Positions 23,401-38,000 of a DNA stretch of 64,000 bases are shown here, in pieces (positions within the stretch are counted from its first letter, which is position 1; every line of letters starts with the position of its first letter). Under the pieces are notes generated by a model that searched no databases, was not told the origin of the DNA, and saw only the letters and a list, made by a program, of their open reading frames with translations. The DNA is from Endomychus coccineus (lineage: Eukaryota; Arthropoda; Insecta; Coleoptera; Endomychidae): NCBI GenBank assembly GCA_958510875.1, contig OY294068.1, positions 82,517,978-82,581,977 on the forward strand. Reading direction: 5' to 3'. Both the position numbers and the translations under genes were made by a program.

Positions 23401-26400
23401 GGGAATTATGCAACGTTAAAACTTTATTGTGACTACTGCTGACCGTTTTGTACTTAAAACTACAAATAATGATTATTCATTTCATGGTCTGGAAACATAT
23501 CGAAAATAGGCCGACGTTAAATAAATAAATGGAATAGGTGGTGATCAAAAGTCAAATTCTGCAAAGCAAGTTGCTGTATCATGAACTTCACATTCACTTA
23601 ATCGTTATATCACATCTTCAAATGATCATTGTGTCATTTATATCCTTCGAATGATATGTAAGAAACCGAATATTGCTTCACAATTTTGATTTCAAAAAAT
23701 TATTTTATTGAATATCACAATGAAAATCAGGAGCTACTTGTTTTGTTAAATTAGAAGTATCTATAAATGAATCTTTTACATGTTACAATTTTAATGACTT
23801 CAAATAACACTGGCATTCGTTCAGTTCCTGCTTCGGAGAGGCTCTCTCGAGGAATTATATAACGATGCTTCAAATCTGCATAGCATGGCATATGCTATTA
23901 TGCCATGCTGTTGGTTATTCTCAAGGAAGAAAATGGTAAAACACCTAAGAAATATCAGCAACGATAATTTGCATGTTTGCACTAGCATCATATTTGAGAA
24001 TTGAAAGCAGTTGAAATAAAACTGAAACGCAATCTCCTTTGAAATCAATCAGATATTATTAATTTAATATACAACCTGAGGCAGATCAACCGGGGTATTG
24101 AAAGTTAATTGGTGCGATAAAGAATCGACGCAGATGAGAATAGTATGTATCCCCAATTTGAAACAAAATAGGCGTGATTTATAAGCGACACATACCAGTT
24201 TTTTATTAGAGATTAGTCCAAGCAATAGACAGAAATTCGTACAGAAATTAATACCTGGAAAACAAAAATATGAGCATATAGGAAAATGTATTTAAAGGTG
24301 AGTTTCTGGTTAATGCAACTCGATCTGAAATGGCGAACATAACCTAAAAAATTGACAAAGTTGCAAAAAGTGGTTTTTCTCAAATAATTAAAAAACTGTA
24401 GCTTGGATCGGAAAAAGTTAAATGAGAAAGTTTCAGGTATCGAATAGATCTATCGATTCGTCCCATAATAATTATAAATATCATTCATACTTTTTCAGTT
24501 ATATCGAAAAAACCGTTAAAAATCGGGGTATCGAGAATTCGTTAACTATTACGTTTCCATATGTATTGTTTGCTGTACATATAGCCCACGGCAAGCTAAG
24601 ACAGCACTTTTTTTCTTAATTTGAAATATTGATTATTAATCAAATATATCGATTTTCCGAAACAAAGACGCTCTCATAAATTGGCTAGATCGTCTCAGGA
24701 AATGGTCCTGGAGTAACGATTTTGGGCTTATTTTCTTCATGAAGAGTTGTGCTATAATTTTATTGAAAAAATTTTTCCAATTTTTAGGGTGAAAAAATTA
24801 CTTTAAAAAATATTCATATTTTTTTAACATGTTTTTTTCAGATTAGTTTTACAATTTTAATTTTAGAAAAATGTCTGACGGAAATCGATTTCTAACATTT
24901 TTTTACGAATTGGCAAAAAAAAAATTTTTCACCTTCTGGACCAGCGATAATTTTTTTATTTCAAAAAAATCTTTAAGACGCAATACACATTATACAGAAG
25001 TGTGTTTTATGGAGGTTAATGTTAAATACCTACATTTTCAATAAAAAAATACTGGGATATGTTTCATTAATCCATAGTAAGTATTAGAAATTGAGTTACA
25101 AAGCTAAGCGTGCGCGACTGCCGGAGCGTGAGGCGGAGTGGAGGAAGAATGGCGCGCTCGCACTGATCCATAGTAAGTATTAGAAATTGAGTAACAAAGC
25201 TAAGCGTGCGCGACTGCCGGAGCGTGAGGCGGAGTGGGGGAAGCATGGCGCGCTCGCACTGATAACTGATTTAGTGCGTTCAAAGTGGCTTGTGATTGCA
25301 AAATCTTCAATATTTCGGCTTCTAGATAACGTACAAAAGTCGTTTTGTACTTAATCTAGGGTAGCTCGACGAGATAAACACGAATACCGTATTCATGTTT
25401 GCCTTAGAGTTGAAATAGACTCGGAAATATTCATTTTTTACATTTCTAATTTGTTTTACTTTTGTCATTCAAATTACGATTTATTATCAAAACAGTATTT
25501 TTCACGTAATACCTCATCTTTTTTTCTCAAGGAATCATACTGACGTCATGCTTGCGGATCTCTCTAACAGTTATTTAATTATTTCAGTAAATATGTTTTT
25601 ATGATACAAAATTAAATAAATACAACATGTTAAGATAAGTTTGAAATCTCATTTATTTACAAAATTATTATGAAATATTTACACAATCCTTACAATCAAA
25701 GTAGCGGTATACAGCTTATACCCCTTATAATAATAAAATGTATTCAAATTTTTCTCTTCTATATTGGAGAATTGCCTCCTAATTCATTTTCTTCTTCTTC
25801 TACTACTTCGATGTTTAATAGAATTGAAAAATAAAAATTTCTAGAATATTGTCACCAACACAAAATTCTCTTTGAACAGAACTTGTTATTGTACACTATC
25901 GTTCACTTGTAGAATATGCTGCTGCTATGACAGGGAAAATACAGTTTTTGTGCAACTGCCAAAAAAAATTGACATTTCTGCATCTCTATTGATGCGTAAA
26001 TATTTACTTTTTTTCACTGCCAAAATAATTCACAAAATAAACATGAAATATTACTTTATAAAGGATTTATTTATAACAGAGCCAATTATTAATTGATTAT
26101 TTATCATAAAACAATTTCATTTATTGAAATAATAATTGTTAGTAAAGTTTGAACAATTACTCCCAACATGTTGAAATTGAAGCAACTACGAGCAAACACA
26201 GTCAAACACGCGGCGTGCCAACAAACCGTTCCTATAGTAACGACACAGAAAGACCACTGGATGCTGTGAAATTATATTGGAAGTATTTATTTTTAATATA
26301 TTTCAGACTATGTAAATTCACATTCACAGTTGTACAAAAAAAGTTGTTTGTATTTCGTGTATAAAATTCATGTTTTCATGGCACATTCGAGAGAATTTTT

Positions 26401-29400
26401 GGCTTCGACCTGCGGTCTCGGTCAAAAATTAACACTCTCATGTGCCATTAAAAATACTCATTTTACTCACTTAATACAAAAATAACTATTTGAAAATAAA
26501 TAATAGGTCTATTTTGCTTCTAAGGCGAAAATAAATACGATATGCGTGTTTGCTTTGAACGCACTCCGCCTCACGCTCCGGCAGCCGCGCACGCTTAGCT
26601 TTATTACTCAATTTCTAATACTATGGATCAGTGAAACATATCCCAGTGTTTTTTTATTGCAAATGTAGGTATTTAACATTAACCTCCATAAAACACACTT
26701 CTGTATAATGTGTATTGCGTCTTACAGATTTTTTTGAAATAAAAAAATTATCGCTGGTCCCGAAGATCGTAGGTGAAAAATTTTTTTTTTTGCCAATTCG
26801 TAAAAAAATGTTAGAAATCGATTTCCGTCAAAGACATTTTTCTAAAATTAAAATTGTAAAACTAATCTGAAAAAAGCATGTTAAAAAAAGATGAATATTT
26901 TTTAAAGACATTTTTTCACCCTATAAATTGGGAAAATCGCTACATTTTTTCAATAAAATTATAGCACAACTCTTCATGAAGAAAATAAGCCCAAAATCGT
27001 TACTCCAGGACCATTTCCTGAGAAGATCTAGCCAATTTATGAGAGCGTCTTTGTTTCGAAAAATCGATATATTTTGAAAAATAATCAATATTTCAAATTA
27101 AGAAAAAAAGTGCTGTCCTAGCTTGCCATGGACTATATGTACAGGAAACAATACATATGTAAACGTAATAGTTAACGAATTCTCGATACCCCGATTTTTA
27201 ATGGTTTTTTCGATATAACTCGAAAAGTATGAATGATATTTGTAATTATTATGGGACGAATCGATAGATCTATTCGATACCTACAACTTTCTCATTTAAC
27301 TTTTTCCGATCCAAGCTACAGTTTTTTAATCATTTGAGAAAAACCACTTTTTGCAACTTTGCTAATTTTTTAGGTTATGTTCGCCATTTCAGATCGATTT
27401 GCATTAACCAGAAACTCACCTTTAAATTCATTTTCCTATACGCTCATATTTTTGTTTTCCAGGTATTAATTTCTGCACGCATTTCTGTCTATTGCTTGGA
27501 CTAGATGGGTAAAACTGTTTTTTCTAAATAGAAATACCATAATCATAATACAAAGTGCTGTCACTGCTATTTCTATCTCAAATCTCAAAATAACTTTCAA
27601 ATAAGAGGTACAAAACAGCAGTTGCTATTTGATGTTAAACAGAAAATGCACGGAGTTGCTTCTAGGTAACAACAGTTGATAAATAACAACAGATCGCTGA
27701 ATAGCTACCCGTCTCCAATTGTTACTAACTAAAAATTCAACGTGTGCATTGCCTCTTTCCTTATCGCACAATACAAGTTTTTCTTCAGTTTATCTTATCA
27801 GCAATACGAAAGTCAACCTGACAGCTGGTATCAGTATAAAATAGTGTTGTGAAATACATTATGTAGACAATTTGAATAAAATTTCAATGTAATATGCAGT
27901 AGAATATAACGTCTTTCATTAGCTTAAAAACTGTGGAGAAGATTGCAACGTTCCTATAGGTCGTATGGATTTGAAATTTTGCAAATCGCTCTTAAATAGT
28001 GAAAATAGGAACTGTAATGTTTTTCAGCGCGGCATCTTTTTCAAATGTAACTGTAGTATATTATTAAACCATAATGAAAAAAAAAATTCGATTATAAACA
28101 AATGTCACGCATATAATTATTTAACCTGCAGAAGTTTCCGAAATTCTCATTTTAAGGTTCAAGTGACGTCATCGATGTGATGTAACAGTCTATTGTAGGT
28201 TTACTCTAGCGAATTTTGATAGTTCATGTGACAGCAGGTGTCACTATAAAATACAGAGTAGTAAACTACATTATGTAGACTATTTGAATAAAATTACAAT
28301 GTAAGATAGCTGGTTTCTAAATCATTGCCAATCTATTTCCTGTTCCTACAATCATACATTTGACGCGCAAAAGTTTCCGAAACCTATTTTGTTTACAAAA
28401 GTGAGGGAAGTCACATGATCAATTTATCAAAGTTCATTTTTCTTAATCGATCATGACTATTTTCACTAACCTCTCTATATGTACTGTAAGAGAAGTATTG
28501 TAGCCTGATTTTCGCGGATATATCCGTTTTGAGCATTTCTGAATCTTTTGAGATGATGTCCGTGCGTGCGTTCGTAAAAATTGTGGAGACGATTGCTCCG
28601 TCCGTATTGTTCGTATGGATTCGAAATATCACTCTAAAGTGGTGAAAATAGGAACCCTATTGTTTTTGGGCTCCCTTTCAAGTGGAACGTGGATATTTAA
28701 CCTGCATAGGTGTCCGAAATTATAATTTTAGGATTCAAGTCTTCACTCTGGCAAATTTTTCTTTGATAGCAATGTGACATCAAGTGTCAGTATGAAGGTT
28801 ATACCATAGTCAAAGGTTATACTACAGTGTGAATAATTTCAAAAGTCAACCAGACAGCCGTTGTCAGTATTAAACATAAAGTTGTAAAATACATTATATA
28901 GAGAACATTTGATTAAAATTTCAATGCAACTTGGAGTATGATATAACGTCTTTCATAATATGTTTCAAAATCATATCCAATATATTTCAATCAGCAGAAG
29001 TGTCCGAAAACAATATGCTAACAAAGGAGAGGGAAGTCAGTGAATGTTGGATCACAGGTCATTTTTCGTGTGATGCAAATAGCATCTTTGGAATAAAATT
29101 TAACAAAGTTGAAAATAACATAACTTCTTATTTTCAAACCAACATGACTAACTCCACCGAAAAAAACATGTTAGGGGAGTCTCGAACCATATAAATAATT
29201 TAGTTGTTAATTTGATGCATTCAGGATGAACTGTAAATATCATCTTTACTGTCGGACTGGATACTCGCTGATTTCTATGTGGTGTGTTTAATGTACTTAC
29301 ACCGCAATTTCATTTCATATTTTATTGAGAAAATGAAAAAACAGTATGTCCTGAAAATACCAAAAGGTAGACATACATCCTGTCTTGAATTTGATTTGTT

Positions 29401-32023
29401 TGATTGAACTAACCATTCCCACTAGGCAAAGGATGTCAACTGCATGCCAAAATAAATGAAAATAAACGAAGGTGTCATATTTGTACCAGAGAAGAACGCC
29501 ACATTAGTGCTAAAGTCTATAGTTCCCTCAAAACAAAACGTTAAAACAGTTAAACAGAAATACGTGCACGGTAATATTCGCAAAGTGGTATTAGTTTGGT
29601 AAAAAAATATGATTATCATAATACAAGAAAAGTACTCACACAAAACACGGTTACAAACTAAAATCCGTCTCTGGGACGATATTGCGAAATAGAAGTCGAC
29701 TGCCAGTTGGATTTGAATACACTATAGTATTTTTTTAATCAGGACGCTAGAACTACAAATAAACTATATATTTTTGTTACTTGTTTTTCAAGTTTAGATC
29801 AATCCATATATAAAGTTAATATTTAGATTGTCACTATAGTTTTGAAATGACATGTTTTTAGATACCGAGTGCTCAAAAGTAATGACTTTTTTACCAAAGA
29901 AATGTAATTTATTATTTTAACACATTATTGCTTATAATTATAAATATTGATTGAACAATTTTTCAAACTACACAATTTAACATTTGTTAAGGCTGTTGCT
30001 GTGGTCTTTTGAAAACTTGAAAGAAGAGAGAAGAATATTTATGTTGGAGGTACATCCTTACTGTAATTTGCGGTTGTTTTTTTATATTCAACCAGAATTT
30101 TTTCGAAATCATCTTATTTTCCATTGAACTTTCTATAAATCAGCTAGATAACAAGGTCGGTTTTTGTTATACTTAGGTACTGTTACTTTAAAAATAATTC
30201 ATAATCCAGTTCGATAACGTCAAAAGTTTTTTGAACATTGTCAAAATATGTCATTTCATATTTTCCATTTATTTAATAAATTTGGCGATTATAGAAAAAA
30301 TATTGTATCTAACACGTTGCTAAATAATTGTTTAAGCACTTGACGTGTTGCCCAAATTAAAATCCTTCCTAGTATTCAGACAAAACTAAAAATGTAATTA
30401 AGCAAAAAAAAACAAGCATATAGTGCTTACAAAAAATCTGTCAATTTATGTGATCAAACAAACAACAAAAAATTTTGAAGCGTAAATCCAAACTAAGTAT
30501 GATGCTGATTATAAGCAATTCATAATATAGTGTAAACTCTGATAGCAAAACCTTTTGAACGTTTGTTAACTCTAAACGGAAGCAATCCTTGACATCAAAG
30601 TGCATGTCATACAATGATAGCTTTTCAACAAATCAAACTGAAATTTGCGATTTGTTTGCTGACTACTTTGCTTCACTTTATATCGTGAATGATGATTTTG
30701 AAATAGATAATAATTATCCACAAAACTAGATGCTTTTGATTTTATAACCATAAAATGATACTAAGCAACCACAAAAACCTATAATTTGACACGTTGGACG
30801 AGGACAGAGACAGGAATATGAAGGAAAACGACGCAATTTTCCACCAATTCTCCAGAATTTTCCTTCTTTTAGTGAAATTTGTACCGAGAACCATCACGAT
30901 ACCTTATTATTCCAATAACACTGACAAAATTTTTTCGAAAAACTAATTTAAGTTTTTCGTGTAGAAATGGTGAATATTCATTTTCAGGAAAACTCGTCGG
31001 TTATGATTTTATGATCATAAAATAATACTCAGCGACCACGAAACCATATAATTACACACAATTTTCCAGAATTTTACTTCTTTCAGTGAAAATTGTACCG
31101 AGACACATCACAGCATCTTATTATTTCAATACTACTCAAGTCCGAGCAAAAATTTTGTTTGTTGCCAAACAATTTTATAATTTTCCGGGTTTTCCAGCAA
31201 ATTTCCCATTTTCCGACTTCAGATTCGGGTTCAGCGGACCAAAAAAAAACTTCGGATTAAAACAGCCCAAGATATTCTATAAGACATTGAAAATGTATTT
31301 TCATTATGTGAGCCATACTGAACACGATTGAAAAATAATTTTGCATTTTCGTACGGTCTACAAAATTTTTGTAATTACCCCTATTTTTTCACAATTTTAA
31401 CTGAACTAATAAATGTTGCTTCAGTAGTGCTCAGGGTGGTCATTTAGGTCCAATTATTATTACCTAAATGCTAATGAACGGTGGTGTGCAAAAAATCATA
31501 TGTTGCTAAATGTATCCAAATGTATAAAAAACCATATTCGAGGAAAATCACTTATATCATATTATATTATATTAGCTGATATAGCACTAGATAAAGTTGA
31601 TATACTGACTTGGGAGTCGTGTTTGATACTCAACTACCATTTCACTTGAGGGAATGCTGAAAAGAGCTTTCAGAATGTCTGGATTCATCAAAAGACAAAC
31701 TCGCGATTTTCAAGATATAAATTGCATTATTTTATTATTTAACTTCCTATTCTTGAATACTGCAGCGTTTTGTGGAATCCACACTAGACCATATACATAA
31801 ACCGTTTTGAAAAAATACATAGAAAATTTATAAATTACTCGTTATTCATATTGCATATAGCTAAAACTGCTTATAAGTATCCGGAACGCTTAAACTTGCT
31901 TGGCTTCAAATCCTCACAAGCCAGAAGAAATATTAGGTTAATTACGTTTGGCTATAAGATATTAAATATTAATGTAATAATTTTATTATTATTATAGTTA
32001 TTATGTATTGTTTGAAATTTTTC

Positions 32024-32099
<76 letters not shown>

Positions 32100-35000
32100 A
32101 AATTAATAAATTATATATAAAATTCTCGGGAAATAGGTCACACTAACACATATGCTTATTATTTTTGTCTTTACGTACGTTACGGTCTCACGACCATTAT
32201 CAGAAGACTTATAAACGCGAATTCTCAAATTCTTTCTATTAAAAATGCCCACGTCGTCGAAAAAACAGAAACACGAAAATCGAAATTATATCACATTAAT
32301 GTTCTAATTATATAAGTTAAGAATCCGTTGCTAAGCAATATTCTTATAGGCTCTACAAACATATCGAAATACCTGTATTACGACTAAAGAGCTGAACTAA
32401 AAATATAACGTTGAGGATCCACTTTCGAACCAGATTGAAGATTTATGAGGTAATAGAAAAAGCCATAATGGACAAGCATCTTATCTATGGGCTTCCAAAA
32501 CTACATAAAAGTGAAATACCTTTAAGACCCATTGTGAGTAATATTGGAAGCGCCTATATTTATCAAAATCTATCAACAATATAATTGGAAAAAATGAGTT
32601 TTATATGAAAGACTCGTGGCATTTTAATGAATTTATAAAAAATCAATCCGTACCCGTAGATCATCTATTGATTTCCTTGGATGTTGTTTCTTTATTTACA
32701 AATATACCAGTCGCTTTGGCATTGAATAGCATTAAAAAACATTGGGCAGAGATTAAAACCACACACCTCTAGATTAATCTGAATTTATAAATGCAGTAAA
32801 GTTTTGTTTAGAAAGCACCTATTTTCAATACGGTGAGCAATATTTTGGGCAAATATTCGGCACAGCAATGGGATCTCCTATTTCAGCTACTATTGCTAAC
32901 CTAGTTATGGAATGCTTAGAGGAATCTGTAATAAATTCATTAGATTTTGTTCAGTTTGGGTATTTCGTCAAGGACGAGATATTAGAACGGTCACTTTAGA
33001 GAGGGACAGAGTCGACCCTGAGATAGGGGAGAAAACTAGTCTGTTTTGAAAGGTTAGAGAGTAAGCACACAGCTTTGTATCATAATCTAATAAATATTTA
33101 AAAAATCAAAAAGTAAACCGTAATTCTTGCCCGATGCCATTCGGGTCGTTATAGAAAAATCCTCAACCACATTACATGGTCCTTCGTAACCGGATAATCA
33201 GTAATTATTAATCTACAAAACAAGTGAAATCAAACAAACACAAATCAAGAAAACCAACCGTTGCAGTCAAGAAAGCGCCGGCAGGGTAGAAAGCTGGACA
33301 TCTGGACAGAAGTAGCGTTTGCAAACCGCATCGTAGCAGCCAGACGAATAGCGACGTTATAATCACACCACAATAAGGTGCTTAACAGGTCAGTCCTTTC
33401 CATTCCATCTCTGTCTTACCATATTACTATAATAATTCCCTATCCCTTACTTCAAATTTATGTTGAAATCGTTTCATTCTGGATACTTTAGAGCAAATTT
33501 CCAATATTAGTCAAATAATTAGTACCTCATAATTATAACGCGTTTGATTATACGAAATTTATAATTTTCTAATAAAATAAAACTATGGCTGAGCAATTGA
33601 GAGTACTAATAAAGCGCCGTGGGCAGTTAAAAGGGATGCTAACTCGATTCAATACATATGTAGATGAAACAATGTTCGACTCGGACACAAAAATATTAGA
33701 GTTACAAGCGCGATTTGACACTCTAGCCGGGATTTGGGCAGACTTCGGAAAAGTTCAATTTGAAATAGAAAGTTTAGATGACGATTCAGACACGGATAAA
33801 GAAAGAGGAGAATTTGAGGATAAATATTTCGCATCAACAGCCCGCGCAAAGAGAATTCTAGTTGACAATTCGGCTAATGGCTCGACTTTCACCAATGGCG
33901 GAGAAAGTGATAGGTACACAAATCAACCAAACGTAAAGCTCCCTCAGATTAATCTACCAGAATTTTCTGGATCATATGACAAATGGACGCAATTCAGGGA
34001 CACATTCAAGACTCTTATCGATCAAAATCTCACAATAACCACAGTTCAGAAATTTTATTACCTACAAGCATCCTTGAAAGGTGAAGCGGCTCATGTCATA
34101 AGCTCTTTGAAAATAACCGAATCAAATTATGACATAGCGTGGAACTTACTCAAGGATCGATATGAAAATACAAAAGCAATAATAAATGCTCACATAAAAA
34201 ACATAATGGACATTCCAACTTTAAATAAAGAATCTCATAATTCATTACGCAATTTGGCAGACTCATTTAACATGCATTTTCGATCTCTTCAAAATTTAGG
34301 TGAAAAAGTAGACACGTGGGATACGATTTTAATTTACATTTTATTTTCGAAATTAGACCCCATTTCAAAACGAGAATGGGAGACCTATTCTAAAAACAGT
34401 AAATCACCAACAATACTGGAATTCTCCATGTTTTTAAAAGAGCGATGCAACCTGTTGGAAGCAATTGAGAGGAGCATTAATCTACCAAACATTAATATCA
34501 AAAAACACGATATGAAATATTCTCACTTTTCAGCCACAAATATGAAATGTCCTTTGTGTGGAGGGGGTCATTTCATTTATTCATGTCAAAGATTCCTCGA
34601 CTTGCCCGTAAACACAAGATACGTAGAAATAAAGCGCTTAAATCTATGTACGAATTGTTTACGCAACGGGCACGCAACTTCAGAGTGTAGATCATCTACA
34701 TGCAGACAATGCTCACGACGTCACAACACCCTGTTACACTCAGATTCTCACCGCACACCGAGCAACACAGACTCAGCACCCGGTTCATCTCGCACAGATA
34801 CAAACACTCGGCAAAGATCAGGTAATCATCAAAATAGCTACACTCGTAACACGACACATACAGAATCAAATAATCGCGACTCGGACACACGTAACTCACA
34901 TTCACATAATCAAAACTCAAGTAACCACGCAAATAATACAAACAGAGCAAATCCGAACAACTATAGCATGAGTTCGCATTGTTCACAACAAAAACCAGAC

Positions 35001-38000
35001 GCTTTCGTTTTACTATCAACAGCACTACTAACAGTCTATGATATAAATAAAAGGCCCGTACAGTGTCGTGCACTTCTTGACAGTGGGTCTCAATCGAACT
35101 TTGTAACAGATGATTTTCTCGATAAAATTGGTATAAAAACTTCTAAATTCAATATGCCTATTTCTGGTATAAATCAAGCTATAATAAACATCACAAAACG
35201 AACCAATATTGAAATAAAATCACTTTATAATGAATACTCTGCAAACCTACAATATCTCGTAATAAACAACATAACGAACATAACACCTCAGACAAAAATC
35301 GATCGCACACCATTTCACATACCATCACACGTCAAGCTCGCTGATCCACAATTTGATATTCCTTCCAATATAGACATGTTATTGGGTGCGAGCATTTTCT
35401 TCGAATTGATGTGCATTGGGCAAATACGTCTTGGCCGCGTCGGTCCAATTCTGCAAAACACCTTACTCGGCTGGATCATTTCCGGGTCAATTCATGCGTC
35501 ACACTCACTCATATGTCACTCCCATCTTTCAACCACCAATACAGAGATTCAAAATCAATTAGAAAGTTTCTGGCGGATTGAAGAAACTTGTAAAGTACCC
35601 GTATATTCCATAGAGGAGTCGGAATGCGAAGCACACTTCCTAAAAAATTATAGTCGTGACAGCACAGGCCGGTTTATAGTACAACTGCCAGTACGAGACA
35701 ACGTCACAAAGATAGGAAACACCCTCGAAGGTGCTATAAAAAGGTTTGAATCGCTTGAACGAAAATTGTACAAAAACCCGGGGATGCGTGAATATTATGT
35801 ACAATTCATGAAAGAGTACATCCAATTGGGTCATATGTCCAAGGTACCTCCTGATTCAGGATCCGATACTATTAAATATTATTGCCCTCATCACGCGGTT
35901 GAAAAGAAAGAAAGCTTGACTACTAGATTACGTGTAGTTTTCGATGCCTCGGCCACGTCATCGAGTGGTTTGTCATTAAACGACGCGCTAAAGGTAGGAC
36001 CCACCATACAGAGCGACCTATTCGCCATTATTGCGCGATTTCGAAAACACGCTGTGGTATTAACGGGCGACATTACGAAAATGTATCGTCAAATTATAAT
36101 TGACGAGGCTCAGCGCGATTTACAACGCATAGTATGGCGTACGACACCAGATGCCCCACTAGAACACTACAGACTTAACACAGTCACGTACGGCACTGCG
36201 TCAGCGTCATTTTTAGCGACGCGATGCATAAAGCAATTAGCCATTGACAATCAAGAGTCATATCCACATATAAGTAAGATAATATCAAACGATTTTTACG
36301 TCGACGATCTCTTAACTGGCGCCGATAATTCAGAAGCCGTAAACGAAATCAGGAGAACATTAGTGAACGTTTTAAATAGTGCCGGTTTCGAACTACGGAA
36401 ATTCGGCTCAAATAGTAGCGAAGTCTTGATTGAGTTAACAAATCAAAATGAAAACATCTCTCATTACGTTATCACTGACAATGAATGCACAAAAACTTTA
36501 GGTGTTTCATGGAACGCTTCAACGGACAGCTTTGAATACAAAACAAATTTTGATCAATCATACAATAATAAAATTACGAAGCGAACTATTTTATCTGCTG
36601 TTGCCAAAATCTTTGATCCACTAGGCTTGCTTAGTCCGGTCATTATACATGCCAAAATAATATTACAAAAATTATGGCAACTCAAGTTAGACTGGGACGA
36701 ACAAATTCCGACAAATCTATTCACGATATGGTCACAATTTTACACGCAATTGAATCACATTAATTCTATAAATATACCGAGACATGTTTCATTAGTAAAC
36801 GCGATCGAGACACAAATTCACGGTTTCTGTGATAGTTGAATTCGTGCATATGGCGCATGCGTCTATTTAAGAACTAAGAATAATGAAGGATGCATACAAG
36901 TTAGATGACTTTGTTCAAAATCGCGAGTCGCTCCGCTGAAGACTATTTCTTTACCCCGTCTTGAACTTTGCGGTGCATTATTGCTCTCAAATTTGATGAG
37001 CAAGGTCATCACAGCATTAGACATGCATATTCACGAAACCTATTATTGGACCGACTCCACAATAGTGTTATCATGGCTTACTGCACAACCCAACACATGG
37101 AAAACCTTTGTTTGCAACAGAGTAGCCGAGATACATCAATTAACTGTTGCAGATAAATGGCATCACGTAACGTCCCAGCACAATCCCGCCGATATCGTTT
37201 CACGCGGTCTTAACCCAAAGGAATTAAGATACTCACAATTATGGTGGCAGGGTCCGTCATTCTTATCACAAGCATCTCAATTTTGGCCTATACATAATCA
37301 ATCACGTTCACATTCACGCAATCACAACGAAATTGAAGAATACAAGGCTCAGTCAATTGCGCTAAATATCTCATATACCACAGATCTATTCGAAAAATAT
37401 TCTTCGTTGACTCGATTGAATCGCGTTACGGCTTATTGCATTCGTTTCATAAAAAATGCGCGCGCACCGCGAGAATCACGATTAACAGGTTTTTTGACAA
37501 CTCACGAATTATCTTATAGCATGGAAGTGCTATTAAAGGCAGCACAAGCAGAATCATTCTCTCAGGAAATTCACGATTTGAATAGGATTAAAACGGTAAT
37601 TTATAACAGCAAAATAGCGTCATTAAATCCTTTCATTGATGAAAGGGGTCTGATTAGGGTAGGAGGTCGATTAAAACATGCAAAATTAGAATATGATCAC
37701 AAACATCCCATACTACTATCACACAAACACAGACTCACAAGCCTAATCATTCTGCATGAGCATACACGTAACTTGCACGCAGGTGCACAAGCTACACTCT
37801 CATATGTTAGGCAAAAACATTGGCCGACCAATGGTCGACTAATAGTGAGAAGTGTCATTCACAAATGCATCCCGTGCTTCAAGGCGCATCCTAATGATAT
37901 CACACAACAAATGGGTGATTTACCAGTATCTAGAATAACACCATCCCGCATTTTTTTCTCGTGCGGCGTCGATTTAGCAGGTCCATTTCTTGTGAAAGAT

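Noticed and set aside
34696..35073. 125-codon frame antisense to BEL gag-pol
   Set aside because: Shadow of the well-supported sense frame; composition reflects the Ser/Asn/His-rich gag linker.
36837..36908. Programmed stop-codon readthrough or selenocysteine in the BEL element
   Set aside because: BEL/Pao elements normally use a single open frame; two nonsense mutations are the simpler reading, and no supporting RNA structure was identified by eye.
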